Below the pieces are notes generated by a model. The model was not told where the DNA came from. It worked only from the letters and a program-made list of their open reading frames with translations, and searched no databases. A program made the translations under genes and the position numbers. DNA of 64,000 nucleotides from Christensenella sp. UBA5893 (GTDB lineage: Bacteria > Bacillota > Clostridia > Christensenellales > UBA1242), in contig DJER01000028.1 in assembly GCA_002431905.1 (NCBI GenBank), positions 13,082 through 77,081 of the forward strand, written 5' to 3'. Shown here piece after piece: positions 54,901 through 61,107 of the stretch (position 1 is its first letter; each line of letters begins with the position of its first letter).

Positions 54901-56712
54901 CTTGCTGTATTGGTCAATTATGTATTTCCCATTTTCGTCAAGTTTAACGTGTCCCAAATAATCTGCTTGAACTGTTGTAAATAAGCAATTAAATGACAAA
55001 TTGTGTGCCAAAACTGATTTTGCTTTGATTACACCATCTTCAAGTTCATAAAGATTAAGTGTTTGACTTCCAATTGAATATGTTACTGCTGGTTTGCAGT
55101 CAATTAAATTTTCAAATGCAGTGCCGTTATAGTCGGCTGTGTCAAAATATACAAAATATTTGATTGTTTTGTATAAGTTTTTATCTGGAACAACTGTGTA
55201 TGGTTTTAAGTCAAATTCTTTGTATTCAACCTTTGTGTCATCTTCATTATCAAAAATTTTGATTGTTACATTTTTTTGTGAAGATGTTAAATTCCAAGAA
55301 ATATTCTCACTTGTATACTTGTCTACCCTAAAAGAGAGTTTTTGTGGAGTGATATTTGCTTCTTCGTCAAGATATGCAATTTCAATATAAATTGTATCAG
55401 CATAATTTTCATTAACAACAAATTCCCAGAAATAATCATCAACACTTCCGGTCATAACAGGTTTAAAATATGTGTTGCCTTGATATAAAGAACTTCCACT
55501 GTATGAACCTTCTGGCATTTTTATGATATTAAATTCTTCATTCGTGTTATTTACGCAATCTTCATATTGACCATTACTCATTATCAAGAATCTTATACCA
55601 ACATTGCCAAGTTTGTTTTGAAGAGATACTGTTGGATTGCTTGTTGACAAAAGTTTTATTCCAAGACTTGTGCTCAAATCATCGGCTGTTAACTCTTTAT
55701 TTGCATACAAACGTTTAACTGTGTCAACATAAACATTGCTTATGTTTGCATTAACAGTCATACTGTCAACATTAATGTTTTCGATTCTAATTTCTTTTGC
55801 GTTTTTTAAAGAAATAGGATTTTCACGTGTCAAACCTTTTTCAAGTTCTTCCATCACATTGTTATATTTTGCTTGGTCAGATAAATTTTCTTGACGTTTC
55901 AAAACTTCTTGTTCTTTTATTGTTGACTTAAAGCAATACCCAACAATTGTTGATGTTCCAATATCTTTTGTTAAGAATTGGTTTGTGTGGCCTTGTTGTT
56001 CAATTTTTGTATCGTTTAAAGATTCAACAACAAAGTATGCATTTTTGTATACCTTATCAAATCCACCCTCGCCATTTTGACTAAATTGATAAGCGCTTCT
56101 TGCAGGATAGAATTTTAGGCCGGCATTTATGATAGAGTTAATTACAAAAGCGTCAGTGTTTTTTTCTATACTAGAAACTCTTGTTTCAACATCGATCTTA
56201 TAAACAGGTACATCAATGTTTACATTAAGTTTTGCAGAAACTTCTTGTTTACCTTGTTTTGAGTCCCCTTTTGAAGTTGCTCTAATTGTGCTGTGCCCAC
56301 CAACTATCCACTCAAGATTATCACACTCACTGTCGTTTATAGTTTTGTTTAAAACAACTTCAAAAGGCTCTCCAATCTTTGCTGTTTTTGGAATTGTTAT
56401 AATTCCGTCAGTAAACTTGCCGTCTTTTTCTGTAACTTGTCCATTTGTGATAATACTCAATGTCAAGTCTTTTATTGTGACATCTTCGGTTGATGCGACA
56501 ACAGTTACCTTAAAGTTGTTGTCAACGTTGTATGTATCAATGTTGTTCTTTGCATCAGTGTTGTCTTGGAAATAAATTGCAGTTGGATAAATTTTGGGTT
56601 CATCCATTGCTCCTGCAAGTTTCATAATCCCCAAGGTAATGCCAAGCACACCAATTAGTGAGCCAAAGCAAATTCCAAAGATTTTTAAAAATGTGGTAAA
56701 CTTAAATTTCAT
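45952..56712 (-). CDS. Giant membrane-anchored extracellular protein, 3586 aa
   Basis: An uninterrupted frame of 10.8 kb. An N-terminal membrane segment (about residues 9-33) with a positive start (MKFKFTTFLK) anchors or exports it; there is no cleavable-looking site, LPXTG or C-terminal helix. The rest is beta-rich throughout, with runs resembling Ig-like/cadherin-like domains rich in Asn, Asp, Thr and Val and short motifs such as DGNVIKIGA and TVNVAPHI. I see no enzymatic motif. It is almost surely a surface or adhesion protein exposed outside. AAAGAGG precedes the ATG. Base composition is like its neighbours, and reading frame integrity over this length speaks for selection. Confidence 0.85.
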   Translation of the reverse strand: MKFKFTTFLKIFGICFGSLIGVLGITLGIMKLAGAMDEPKIYPTAIYFQDNTDAKNNIDTYNVDNNFKVTVVASTEDVTIKDLTLSIITNGQVTEKDGKFTDGIITIPKTAKIGEPFEVVLNKTINDSECDNLEWIVGGHSTIRATSKGDSKQGKQEVSAKLNVNIDVPVYKIDVETRVSSIEKNTDAFVINSIINAGLKFYPARSAYQFSQNGEGGFDKVYKNAYFVVESLNDTKIEQQGHTNQFLTKDIGTSTIVGYCFKSTIKEQEVLKRQENLSDQAKYNNVMEELEKGLTRENPISLKNAKEIRIENINVDSMTVNANISNVYVDTVKRLYANKELTADDLSTSLGIKLLSTSNPTVSLQNKLGNVGIRFLIMSNGQYEDCVNNTNEEFNIIKMPEGSYSGSSLYQGNTYFKPVMTGSVDDYFWEFVVNENYADTIYIEIAYLDEEANITPQKLSFRVDKYTSENISWNLTSSQKNVTIKIFDNEDDTKVEYKEFDLKPYTVVPDKNLYKTIKYFVYFDTADYNGTAFENLIDCKPAVTYSIGSQTLNLYELEDGVIKAKSVLAHNLSFNCLFTTVQADYLGHVKLDENGKYIIDQYSKSKGVLDLLNVNIQKTLKTFNASLEYNGTEEDLTSMLVEDETTQISKFAFVQSLGEAKNYFDIAITQDAKDEIEKEIFKQAIANGEISIIAKLDGQEQNLEGSDLPLITFKQLALFEENDVYKQKYSVYVGELIEKTETKLEFYVRYKLTDDTYKDYKIECKFVKANNAEIAEQVANYIEIYNGEAYTFDFNLNLVSPTSPTNRVVISSDIVATGGVVQRIDRTFKLNDQDVKEDLFVVTGEDEGKVVTSKVNIVMKDKYGRLPIKYSYKLESSDPNVMVVNGDTFTLVDKDKDVNLILKKDGMQDKILYIHAGNSGRVSEVQFISETQDKANLKPIWSTETVYDDTHEEQYAFDLKTITIIGAKGTEIKFNDTTVGAINLVQYMYKYQDEVASLVSQVKVSLVEELDEDTLGQYITIDETGIIFTRNFGSSATIRLLASIADLGISQYITLDVRPNVQITITQPSTQLPSISGDDDGPKLYYGLYSEYSYEFSVSMSYTIVNESTANTDAVNYAFTVNDGERVITLTRTTTVAKLDTDNDFVLPDIDANGKRSFSVKIYFDSFSESQKKMTLSFGAHSNDKKVYDPYYDVYLYVTPNIEVELTSNILYFDFKNTPSGQATITGEKEIFGNDTLVTYPFKLTRKVGNTQFSNNIKFELDDTVSGYEITNYTLRCIKQLTSVEKLDIIVKYNDCKIATITVNVAPHIEMNNANGDWVLYDGEYYLKLVNDQTYDFDKIKDMFTFDTNGNVKDLSITENDYVSKTDTAFTVSGVRYSLISTTDDGNKLTIVVLLENGNSLTFKVMLFPVDMPFVNYEYGDLADIDLINLLDSNWLIENGYYTSIRSTGDDGEKFKYTIEELTNGSFGVQLVETDSVKYTLQTNDAEYASLLENGNIRIIPAGKVKYVTIFVNLNPLQSSSLIIPYVLRIEKELNLKVFYPYLEGTSDMERVDSQTLIASSGEFEREYLTSGDNGKVSIDLLGKQESFVPNKSQDSRRVAIYLNDNEYNGTSKGADIKFEVSKVLYSTTIDGMFFEAQDTKRFAYFSSGNNSGLLNINTNGNKQVRVEVKISTEGLLGYYYVSVGEIPTLKAYRNEGDQSIKDIEIKAGETKDLNYGLQKIITTGSSTITTDVTSLLQFYAYDASAKDEHITIEKTQEKYIISTKECTNNWSAKLMFYTIYGRILDINVNVQSNYVVKANENSLKDNSTIDKTAFKAYKYSNEDNDFTDEITNFDISEISIVGNKDYVENVWIDGNVIKIGAVKEAFDITFEISFNLGQDAEGNTITYTNTYKFTVTPQLFLNKVNSQEISSTNRFEVSNDNVVTNDSGSQVSIKLVQSNTKIELLSPFVLVGQNVEDWQQNFTGFRATLISEVALKEYYKAEINGLDLTISTPLVVEKTVVSYRIEYINILDGNEYTILTAYIVFTLNPNFKVETNYPQASSTQSATTDEAREYFYINYNGAQSDTINLNKQALLASDRRFVITKIASQDPADLEYSKDNVYIKVSGYDKDITEVKVNNSEVVEENKYYAFDTNFGFVINQEQAEIRFAVYLKIEEQYFEIGHYLVTISNNLSKVWSVNKYNFNASSPNDQNNPELIYLGSNDEPTKTVRLNIKISSSLTDTSKKYYLGIKELFGVSVKQNSNSFVSNNASSVVDVYFKAINTEQMTTPKLNKDITEGFTIYDENGDEILDDTIKGAISYQILSIQTRIELKYNGIVCDIDKLYKITNISEMSFTTVAGSNTGIKAGKLVITDNSVEIDSYYVQEILDAEFEKTNFEVSTGNKVNIIKGEESKYDNVSAGLKRKSNNTYYTIQDLSDNESKITVEQTDIFEYYDEDFTQAVEPKKGFLRVTPIASTAGDKNLDYQILALGAPNEPVYVKVVFKITIDKSSEEYVLIFKVSADYQNLTLHNTDGSQNSETNPCTISALNDNSKLNSKTFATSGDKALGDNLIYIEHANDGDGVIGNIIPLFKVTQAKNFDDNGDGKIHRLDDKDKLTFYFDKVSFGNVKIKLVFEDDYGYTFDYYITIRAIYNPIYNSGTLSFFEEDILEVINNSSGASKQSPNVLVPINFEKDIDANINLNDLVIKSVTFMDSNKQYIDDFAQKPNELKFKINSLNILASEVQVEGTLKIELVYAGSSITLSIPSVVKALYTIKTIDDKVYVRDGVPFDILDVIEVIDNKSSAIKVGERSLEKSDSVAIDYNISGVGSNEQMGITFGLRMADKTTDKIINDTAIGEPILDSKSGKVFASLQDTFDITSLENYTFQLILWDSLGRLSEPRDADGKIYLSTSLKSINIKLSKYCLEEDKDNPDKVCYYLVGNEATIITESDKYIRIEENNCSLDISLQMIKDQILKIGLRNIDNYDNNKITVYFENNSTLKISGDSLRNETISLVGQGIIKSGEYTSFLTGRIANTDGDMYINNGLSQDDIRKLKDIKLELSAQNDEAITEAGGLYTLNLKDFENGETWNTVTINQTNIVYQQRTIRFDISYAKNVNDDEYSKGDAEHPVSINVTLKYVDVDKTYAYGSNVVKFVNYRNVDAEGNVNVDLNAWAGISSTDNAFMLNPGYSNAIVYSEDDLYLPNNVDSTGNNTSGRLAFGIHSTDTVIDKYARINKDTGMIELDSEFDLAKNYLEIDIYVKYGQKSKQLISTVKLAFRKPEIQDIEKTSSMLVVENGKAKISDILNLFKVKDKNNNYWSGKKVLDYFNGQTSGKIYFVNGEDRTNILDMDYSSALSITASESISIEYGTTTLTDYKMTSDRYTNGSAVKLNVSSTDVILAKEIPQKEVTVGEGQTQKVYDWASLNANDELAKEIAQFVRFVDIYGDSITYEEIEQRKNDGTNTTTYTYEVSKTPSSGDLYCIFTFEYYYNVFGKDNVIISTSSIGSVKVIVYNTNSNIEVTETKIVSAEVETYEVSLVNFDNINYAYKLTDSNNLVKSVELGANGITVSYNTKNNGNVTIVVYARILTSSRELVDISIATYTCTKSK

Positions 56713-57117
56713 AATTAACCTCTTTTTGAGTTGACCTATTTCTAGTATTTACAATATCGTTCAAAATAATTATATAGATAAAGCCATTTTAAGTCAAATA
56801 ATATAAATAAAAAAATTTTAAATATTATATATTTATACTGCCACAAATAATTATTCAAAAATAAATTTAAAAATAAAAAATACAAAATATATACATTTAA
56901 AAAATAAAAAAATTAAATTAATTAATGATTTTATTTTTATTTTCTTAATTATTTATTATTTTTTTGATTTTTTATTGATTTTTCCAAAAAATAAACTTTG
57001 CGTTGTCGGTTTAGTATGCCCATCCACCTACAAAAACTTTGATATTCAAAATCCAGGTGCTATATTGACAATTAGTGTTATATATGCTAATATAATAATA
57101 CAAAAAGGAGATTTGCC
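56713..57117. other. Extremely A+T-rich intergenic region between divergent genes
   Basis: 405 nt with no coding sequence. About 56760-56990 is almost only A and T with poly-A/poly-T tracts, likely bent or easily melted. The part near 57000-57060 is less A/T-rich and contains CACCT and AGGTG arms (about 57024-57059) around a 27-nt loop, just before the promoter at 57065. A minus-strand promoter for the giant gene must lie here but I see no clear -10/-35 pair. Confidence 0.6.
57065..57093 (+). promoter_or_regulatory. Promoter of the 574-aa repeat protein gene
   Basis: TTGACA (57065-57070), 17 nt, TAATAT (57088-57093) with a TGC extended -10. Confidence 0.75.
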
Positions 57118-58842
57118 ATGGAAGAAAAGAAAGTTCCACCTGTAAAGAAATCAAAAACAACTACAACAAAAAAGTCAACTAGTTCAACCAAAACAGCCAC
57201 CACATCAAAGGCAACCGTAAAAAAACATGTAAAATGCAAGTTGTATCTAGTTCCAAATCATACAAACTTATACTACTATTTTGAAGAAAACTCCACAACA
57301 CCAAAGTTTTATAGAGAAGTAAAACCAAGAAAACCAAGAGTAGCAAAAGAAACAACAGGAGAAAAAATGGATAACAAACCTAATAGTCAAGAAAAAAAAG
57401 TTGAAGAACCAAAGGAATACCCTCTTGAAGTTCGTGAAAAAGTTTTGGCTAACAGAGAAAAAGCTGACAAGATTGTAAATCATATCACAAGCAAAGAGCA
57501 ACCAAAACAAACTGAAGAAAAGAAGACAGAAGAAAAGAGATACCCTCTTGAAGTTCGTGAAAAAATTTTGGCTGACAGAGAAAAAGCTGACAAGATTGTA
57601 AATCATATCACAAGCAAAGAGAAACCTGTTGAAGAACAAACCATTGCAGAACAATCTATGCCAGAAGAAGCAAATAAAATTGCAAAAACAACCCCTGCAA
57701 AAGAAAAAGAAGAAGAAAACAACAAACAACCATCAAATGATGAGAACAAATCCCCTATCAAAGAAGAAATATCAAACAATTCTTCAAACGGATCAAATGA
57801 CGACAATGGCGGTAACAACAAAAATGTTGTAAGCAAAGAAGAAACATCCAAACCAGCTGAAGCAGAAAAGAAAGATAATGCAAAGAAGGATGAAGTTAAG
57901 AAAGATGATAGCAAAAAAGACGATGTAAAAAAAGATGAGCCACCAAGAAAGAAAGTTCTTAATGTAAACAAAAAATTGGTAGGGTTCTTTGCTCTACTTT
58001 GTGCAACTGGTGCATTCTTCCTTGTCAGTCCTGTTTTGATGTTTGTTGCACTTATGCTATTTGAAACATCACTTGTTATGCAATCAATTGAATACAATGA
58101 ATTCAGACCAAGAAGACATCCAATGTCAAGAAGAGAAAAAGGAATGGAAAGAGTTGCAAGGCTTGAAAATGATTTAAGCAAAAATCAACTTACTGATGAA
58201 GAAATCAATTTGCTAAGCAGAAGCAAAGACAAGAACTTGACTCCTGAAGAGAAAAAAGAACTTAAACTTGTAAAACAAAAACAAAAGAATTTCAATAAGG
58301 CATCAAAGCAATACAAAAGCAGTCCATACACTTCTCAACCTACAGATGATTTCTTAAAAGAAAGGCAATTAACTGACAGTATGAAAACTCAAAATAACAA
58401 TTTTGGCAAAGATAAAACTGAATTCTTAAACGACATTCAAACAAGAATAAACAACCGAAAGAATTTGTTGAAAGAAATAAAAGAAAATAATATTCCTGCT
58501 GATGAAGAACAAATCAACATTATCAAAAATGAAATCAAAAGTTGCGAAGATTATTATACAAACATAAGAGATAATGTAAACAACCAAGAATATTATCAAA
58601 ACCAAAAGAATTTGGGATACTACCAAAGAACAATGGATAGAAGCTTCTTAAACAACATAGAAGTGCAATCAACTTTTGCAAAAGAAGTTGAAAATTCAAA
58701 AATCGAAAAACCATCACTCAGCAAAGACACATATATGTCTTTAGATTCTGCAATAAAAGAACAAAAAGCAAAACTTGCAAAAGAAACCCAAGCAGAAGCA
58801 AACAAAGATGACACAAATGGTGTTGAAGCAACAAGACAATAA
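57118..58842 (+). CDS. Lys/Glu-rich membrane protein with internal duplication, 574 aa
   Basis: Residues 1-280 are low-complexity Lys, Glu, Pro and Thr with two nearly identical 27-residue blocks (starting YPLEVREK, 57418-57498 and 57541-57621). Two membrane segments (about 283-318) lie in a LVGFFALLCATGAFFLVSP region; the C-terminal 250 residues are charged and probably coiled coil. It is likely an inner-membrane or wall-linking structural protein; I recognise no domain. AAAAAGGAGA precedes the ATG. It diverges from the giant surface protein gene and shares its upstream region. Confidence 0.7.
   Translation: MEEKKVPPVKKSKTTTTKKSTSSTKTATTSKATVKKHVKCKLYLVPNHTNLYYYFEENSTTPKFYREVKPRKPRVAKETTGEKMDNKPNSQEKKVEEPKEYPLEVREKVLANREKADKIVNHITSKEQPKQTEEKKTEEKRYPLEVREKILADREKADKIVNHITSKEKPVEEQTIAEQSMPEEANKIAKTTPAKEKEEENNKQPSNDENKSPIKEEISNNSSNGSNDDNGGNNKNVVSKEETSKPAEAEKKDNAKKDEVKKDDSKKDDVKKDEPPRKKVLNVNKKLVGFFALLCATGAFFLVSPVLMFVALMLFETSLVMQSIEYNEFRPRRHPMSRREKGMERVARLENDLSKNQLTDEEINLLSRSKDKNLTPEEKKELKLVKQKQKNFNKASKQYKSSPYTSQPTDDFLKERQLTDSMKTQNNNFGKDKTEFLNDIQTRINNRKNLLKEIKENNIPADEEQINIIKNEIKSCEDYYTNIRDNVNNQEYYQNQKNLGYYQRTMDRSFLNNIEVQSTFAKEVENSKIEKPSLSKDTYMSLDSAIKEQKAKLAKETQAEANKDDTNGVEATRQ
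57418..57621 (+). repeat. Two 81-bp direct repeats inside the 574-aa gene
   Basis: The copies at 57418-57498 and 57541-57621 start 123 bp (41 codons) apart and differ at only two bases (V to I and N to D). The near-identity at DNA level suggests a recent duplication. Confidence 0.9.
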
Positions 58843-58852
58843 GCAACAAAAA

Positions 58853-58887
58853 AACAATAGAGAAATTTTCTCTATTGTTTTTTTTAT
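58853..58887. terminator. Bidirectional terminator
   Basis: AACAATAGAGA and TCTCTATTGTT stem with T-runs on both strands, between the convergent 574-aa and YhhN-ADH genes. Confidence 0.85.
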
Positions 58888-60788
58888 TAACCTTTTAATA
58901 TTTTATAAACTTCGGCAAGTTCTTCCCTGCTCATAAGCTTTGGCACTGGGTATAGTGGATTTGCCTCGCGATCCGCCTTTTGAGATAAGTCAAATATATC
59001 CTCTTCTTTTATTGCCTCAATATTCTCTGGAATATTCATAGACTTGTCCATTTCTTCAATAAAGTGAATAAATTTTTCACAAGCAAATTCATTTGTGTCA
59101 TATTTGTTTGCAATGCCAACACACCTTGCAAGCTTTGCAAGTTTTCTTTCACAACTCTTGCCATAAATTCTCAACATCTTTGGCAAAATTATTGCATTTG
59201 CAAGCCCATGGGCGACATTATACTTTCCACCCAGTGAATGTGCAATTGCATGAACATAACCAACATATGATCTTGTAAAGGCATTGCCAGCCATAAATGA
59301 AGCTTTTAGCATATTTTTTCTTGCTTCAAAATCTTGACCATTTTGATAACATAAATACAAGTTATCAAAAATCAACTTTACTGCACCAATTGACATTTTT
59401 CTTGTGTATATTGTTGTTGAATGTCCAATATAACTTTCCACTGCATGAGTAAGTGCATCCATCCCTGTTGTTGATGTAAGACCTTTTGGCAAACCAAGCG
59501 TTGCATGCACATCAAGTACTGCAAAATGTGGGATAAGACAAAAATCATTTATTGGGTATTTATAGTGTGTTTTTTCATCGGTAATCACTGCTGCCAAAGT
59601 TGTTTCACTCCCCGTTCCTGCCGTTGTTGGAATTGCAATCAAAAGCGGCAACTTTTTATGAATTTTCAGAAGTCCCTTCATCTTCTCTATGCTCTGCTTT
59701 GGCTTTACAATTCTTGCACCCATAATTTTTGCACAATCCATAACCGATCCACCACCAAAAGCAATTATGCCTTGGCAAGAATTTTCCAAATAAAATTTTC
59801 TTGCATTTTCAACAAGTTCAATCGTTGGATTTGGTGTCACTTTGTCAAAAATGGCGAACTCAATTTCATTATCGGTTAATGCCTTTGTCATATCATCCAA
59901 AAGCCCAAACTTAACCAAACTTTCATCGGTTACAATTATTACTTTGCTTATTTTTTGCTCTTTTATCTTGTTTGCCATATCAATGTAACCTTTAAACAGT
60001 TTTGGTTGTCTGTATGGCAAAATAGGTAAAATAATTCTAAACGCAATTTGATACATCCTGCACCAAATTTTGCGAGCAAGACTCATCTTTGGCACACTGT
60101 ATGTTTTTGCATATGTGATAAAGTAAATTGATGTTGCAAGAACTATCTCTGCCGGATAATATAGTGACAAACACAAAACATCAAACACTCTTGCTCTTGT
60201 TCCAAAAACATTAAACATAAGCATTAAATCTGATAAGAAAAACATTAGTGTACCAACAAAAATATATAGCAATTGTTTGGAACTTAAAGTTCGATTTTGT
60301 AATAAGTTTGAAAGCGATTTCCCCAACATATTAGAAATTATAATTGCATAAACAATTACAAGTGGCAACATTTTTCCAAAATTAAGCACACTTGGAATCA
60401 ATACAACACACAAAGAAACGCCAATTGTAAAAAGTGAGATAACAACATCCCAAACACTAAACTTGTTTAAGAACAAAAATGCAATAAAGAAGAATATGTG
60501 TCCCAATGCAAATAACCCAGCACCAATAGTAAAATCAACACCAAGAATAATGTCGCCTAACATTGCAAAAAACAAACCAATTGTCAAAAATAAACTATAT
60601 TTTTTGATTTTTTCGCCTTGATTTTTGAACATTAAACATAAATTTACAAGTCCACAAGCAAAAAACAAAAAACTTGTTATTCCCTTTACAATAAGATTTC
60701 CACGAAATACTAACATATACAAGAGGTCGCCAAAAATAATAAGCATTGCCATAATACTGTTAAACCAATTCAAAAATTTGTTCTTCAT
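58887..60788 (-). CDS. Fusion of YhhN-type membrane domain and iron-containing alcohol dehydrogenase
   Basis: 633 residues. Residues 1-230 have about eight membrane helices with the YhhN/TMEM86 layout (LGDIILGVDFTIGAGLFALGH), the family of lysoplasmalogenases. Residues 240-633 form an Fe-dependent (group III) alcohol dehydrogenase: the nucleotide loop GGGSVMDCAK (345-354), PTTAGTGSET (388-397) and metal ligands inferred as D444, H448, H513 and H527. The linker SLARKIWCRMYQ matches the N-terminus of some standalone clostridial ADHs. Lysoplasmalogenases release fatty aldehydes, which the ADH could reduce, so the fusion makes chemical sense; this is inference. GAGGG precedes the ATG. Confidence 0.8.
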   Translation of the reverse strand: MKNKFLNWFNSIMAMLIIFGDLLYMLVFRGNLIVKGITSFLFFACGLVNLCLMFKNQGEKIKKYSLFLTIGLFFAMLGDIILGVDFTIGAGLFALGHIFFFIAFLFLNKFSVWDVVISLFTIGVSLCVVLIPSVLNFGKMLPLVIVYAIIISNMLGKSLSNLLQNRTLSSKQLLYIFVGTLMFFLSDLMLMFNVFGTRARVFDVLCLSLYYPAEIVLATSIYFITYAKTYSVPKMSLARKIWCRMYQIAFRIILPILPYRQPKLFKGYIDMANKIKEQKISKVIIVTDESLVKFGLLDDMTKALTDNEIEFAIFDKVTPNPTIELVENARKFYLENSCQGIIAFGGGSVMDCAKIMGARIVKPKQSIEKMKGLLKIHKKLPLLIAIPTTAGTGSETTLAAVITDEKTHYKYPINDFCLIPHFAVLDVHATLGLPKGLTSTTGMDALTHAVESYIGHSTTIYTRKMSIGAVKLIFDNLYLCYQNGQDFEARKNMLKASFMAGNAFTRSYVGYVHAIAHSLGGKYNVAHGLANAIILPKMLRIYGKSCERKLAKLARCVGIANKYDTNEFACEKFIHFIEEMDKSMNIPENIEAIKEEDIFDLSQKADREANPLYPVPKLMSREELAEVYKILKG

Positions 60789-61105
60789 TTTTCCCTCTAT
60801 TATTATATTTTATAACAAAAACATAAATATAACAAACAAAATAATGATGTTTACAACCAAAAATATATCAATGGAGGAAAACTTAACTGCCTTTTCAATA
60901 GTCATTTCGAGTTCGGCATCTTTGAACCCACTTACGAGAAATCTCATCTGCTTAAAGACACTGGGATTTCTCCAAAGCTCGTCAAGGATGTCGTGGTCGA
61001 AATAACTTTTTGAATTGATGAGATTCCTCCAAAGTGGGGCGTGTTAGGGTCAACAGTCGAAACAAAAAATCTCATATAACAAAAAAGATGTCTTGTTGAC
61101 ATCTT
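60789..61105. other. Intergenic region with palindromic repeat element
   Basis: No gene. It holds a repeat-like insert at 60900-61035 (see separate entry), a further copy-like AAATCTCATATAAC at 61067-61080, and the terminator of the GLUG gene at 61081-61107. Confidence 0.6.
60900..61035. repeat. Palindromic, G+C-richer interspersed-repeat-like element
   Basis: AGTCATTTCGA at 60900 and TCGAAATAACT at 61007 are inverted repeats with one mismatch. Inside, GAGAAATCTCATC (60936) is inverted again as GATGAGATTCCTC (61017). The composition is clearly less A+T-rich than its surroundings and the pattern resembles short palindromic intergenic repeats common in low-GC gut bacteria. Only one copy is in the window, so mobility is inferred. 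Confidence 0.5.
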
Positions 61106-61107
61106 TT
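61081..61107 (-). terminator. Terminator of the GLUG-repeat gene
   Basis: AAAAGATGTC-AACAA-GACATCTTTT on the minus strand; the stem overlaps the stop codon. Confidence 0.8.

Noticed and set aside
45952..56712. Short plus-strand frames inside the giant gene
   Set aside because: Scattered, short, without SD; explained by the low-complexity coding strand.
57268..58181. Long reverse-strand open frames opposite the 574-aa gene
   Set aside because: They arise from the Lys/Glu-rich codons of the real gene, are Phe/Ser-rich, and have no SD or promoter.
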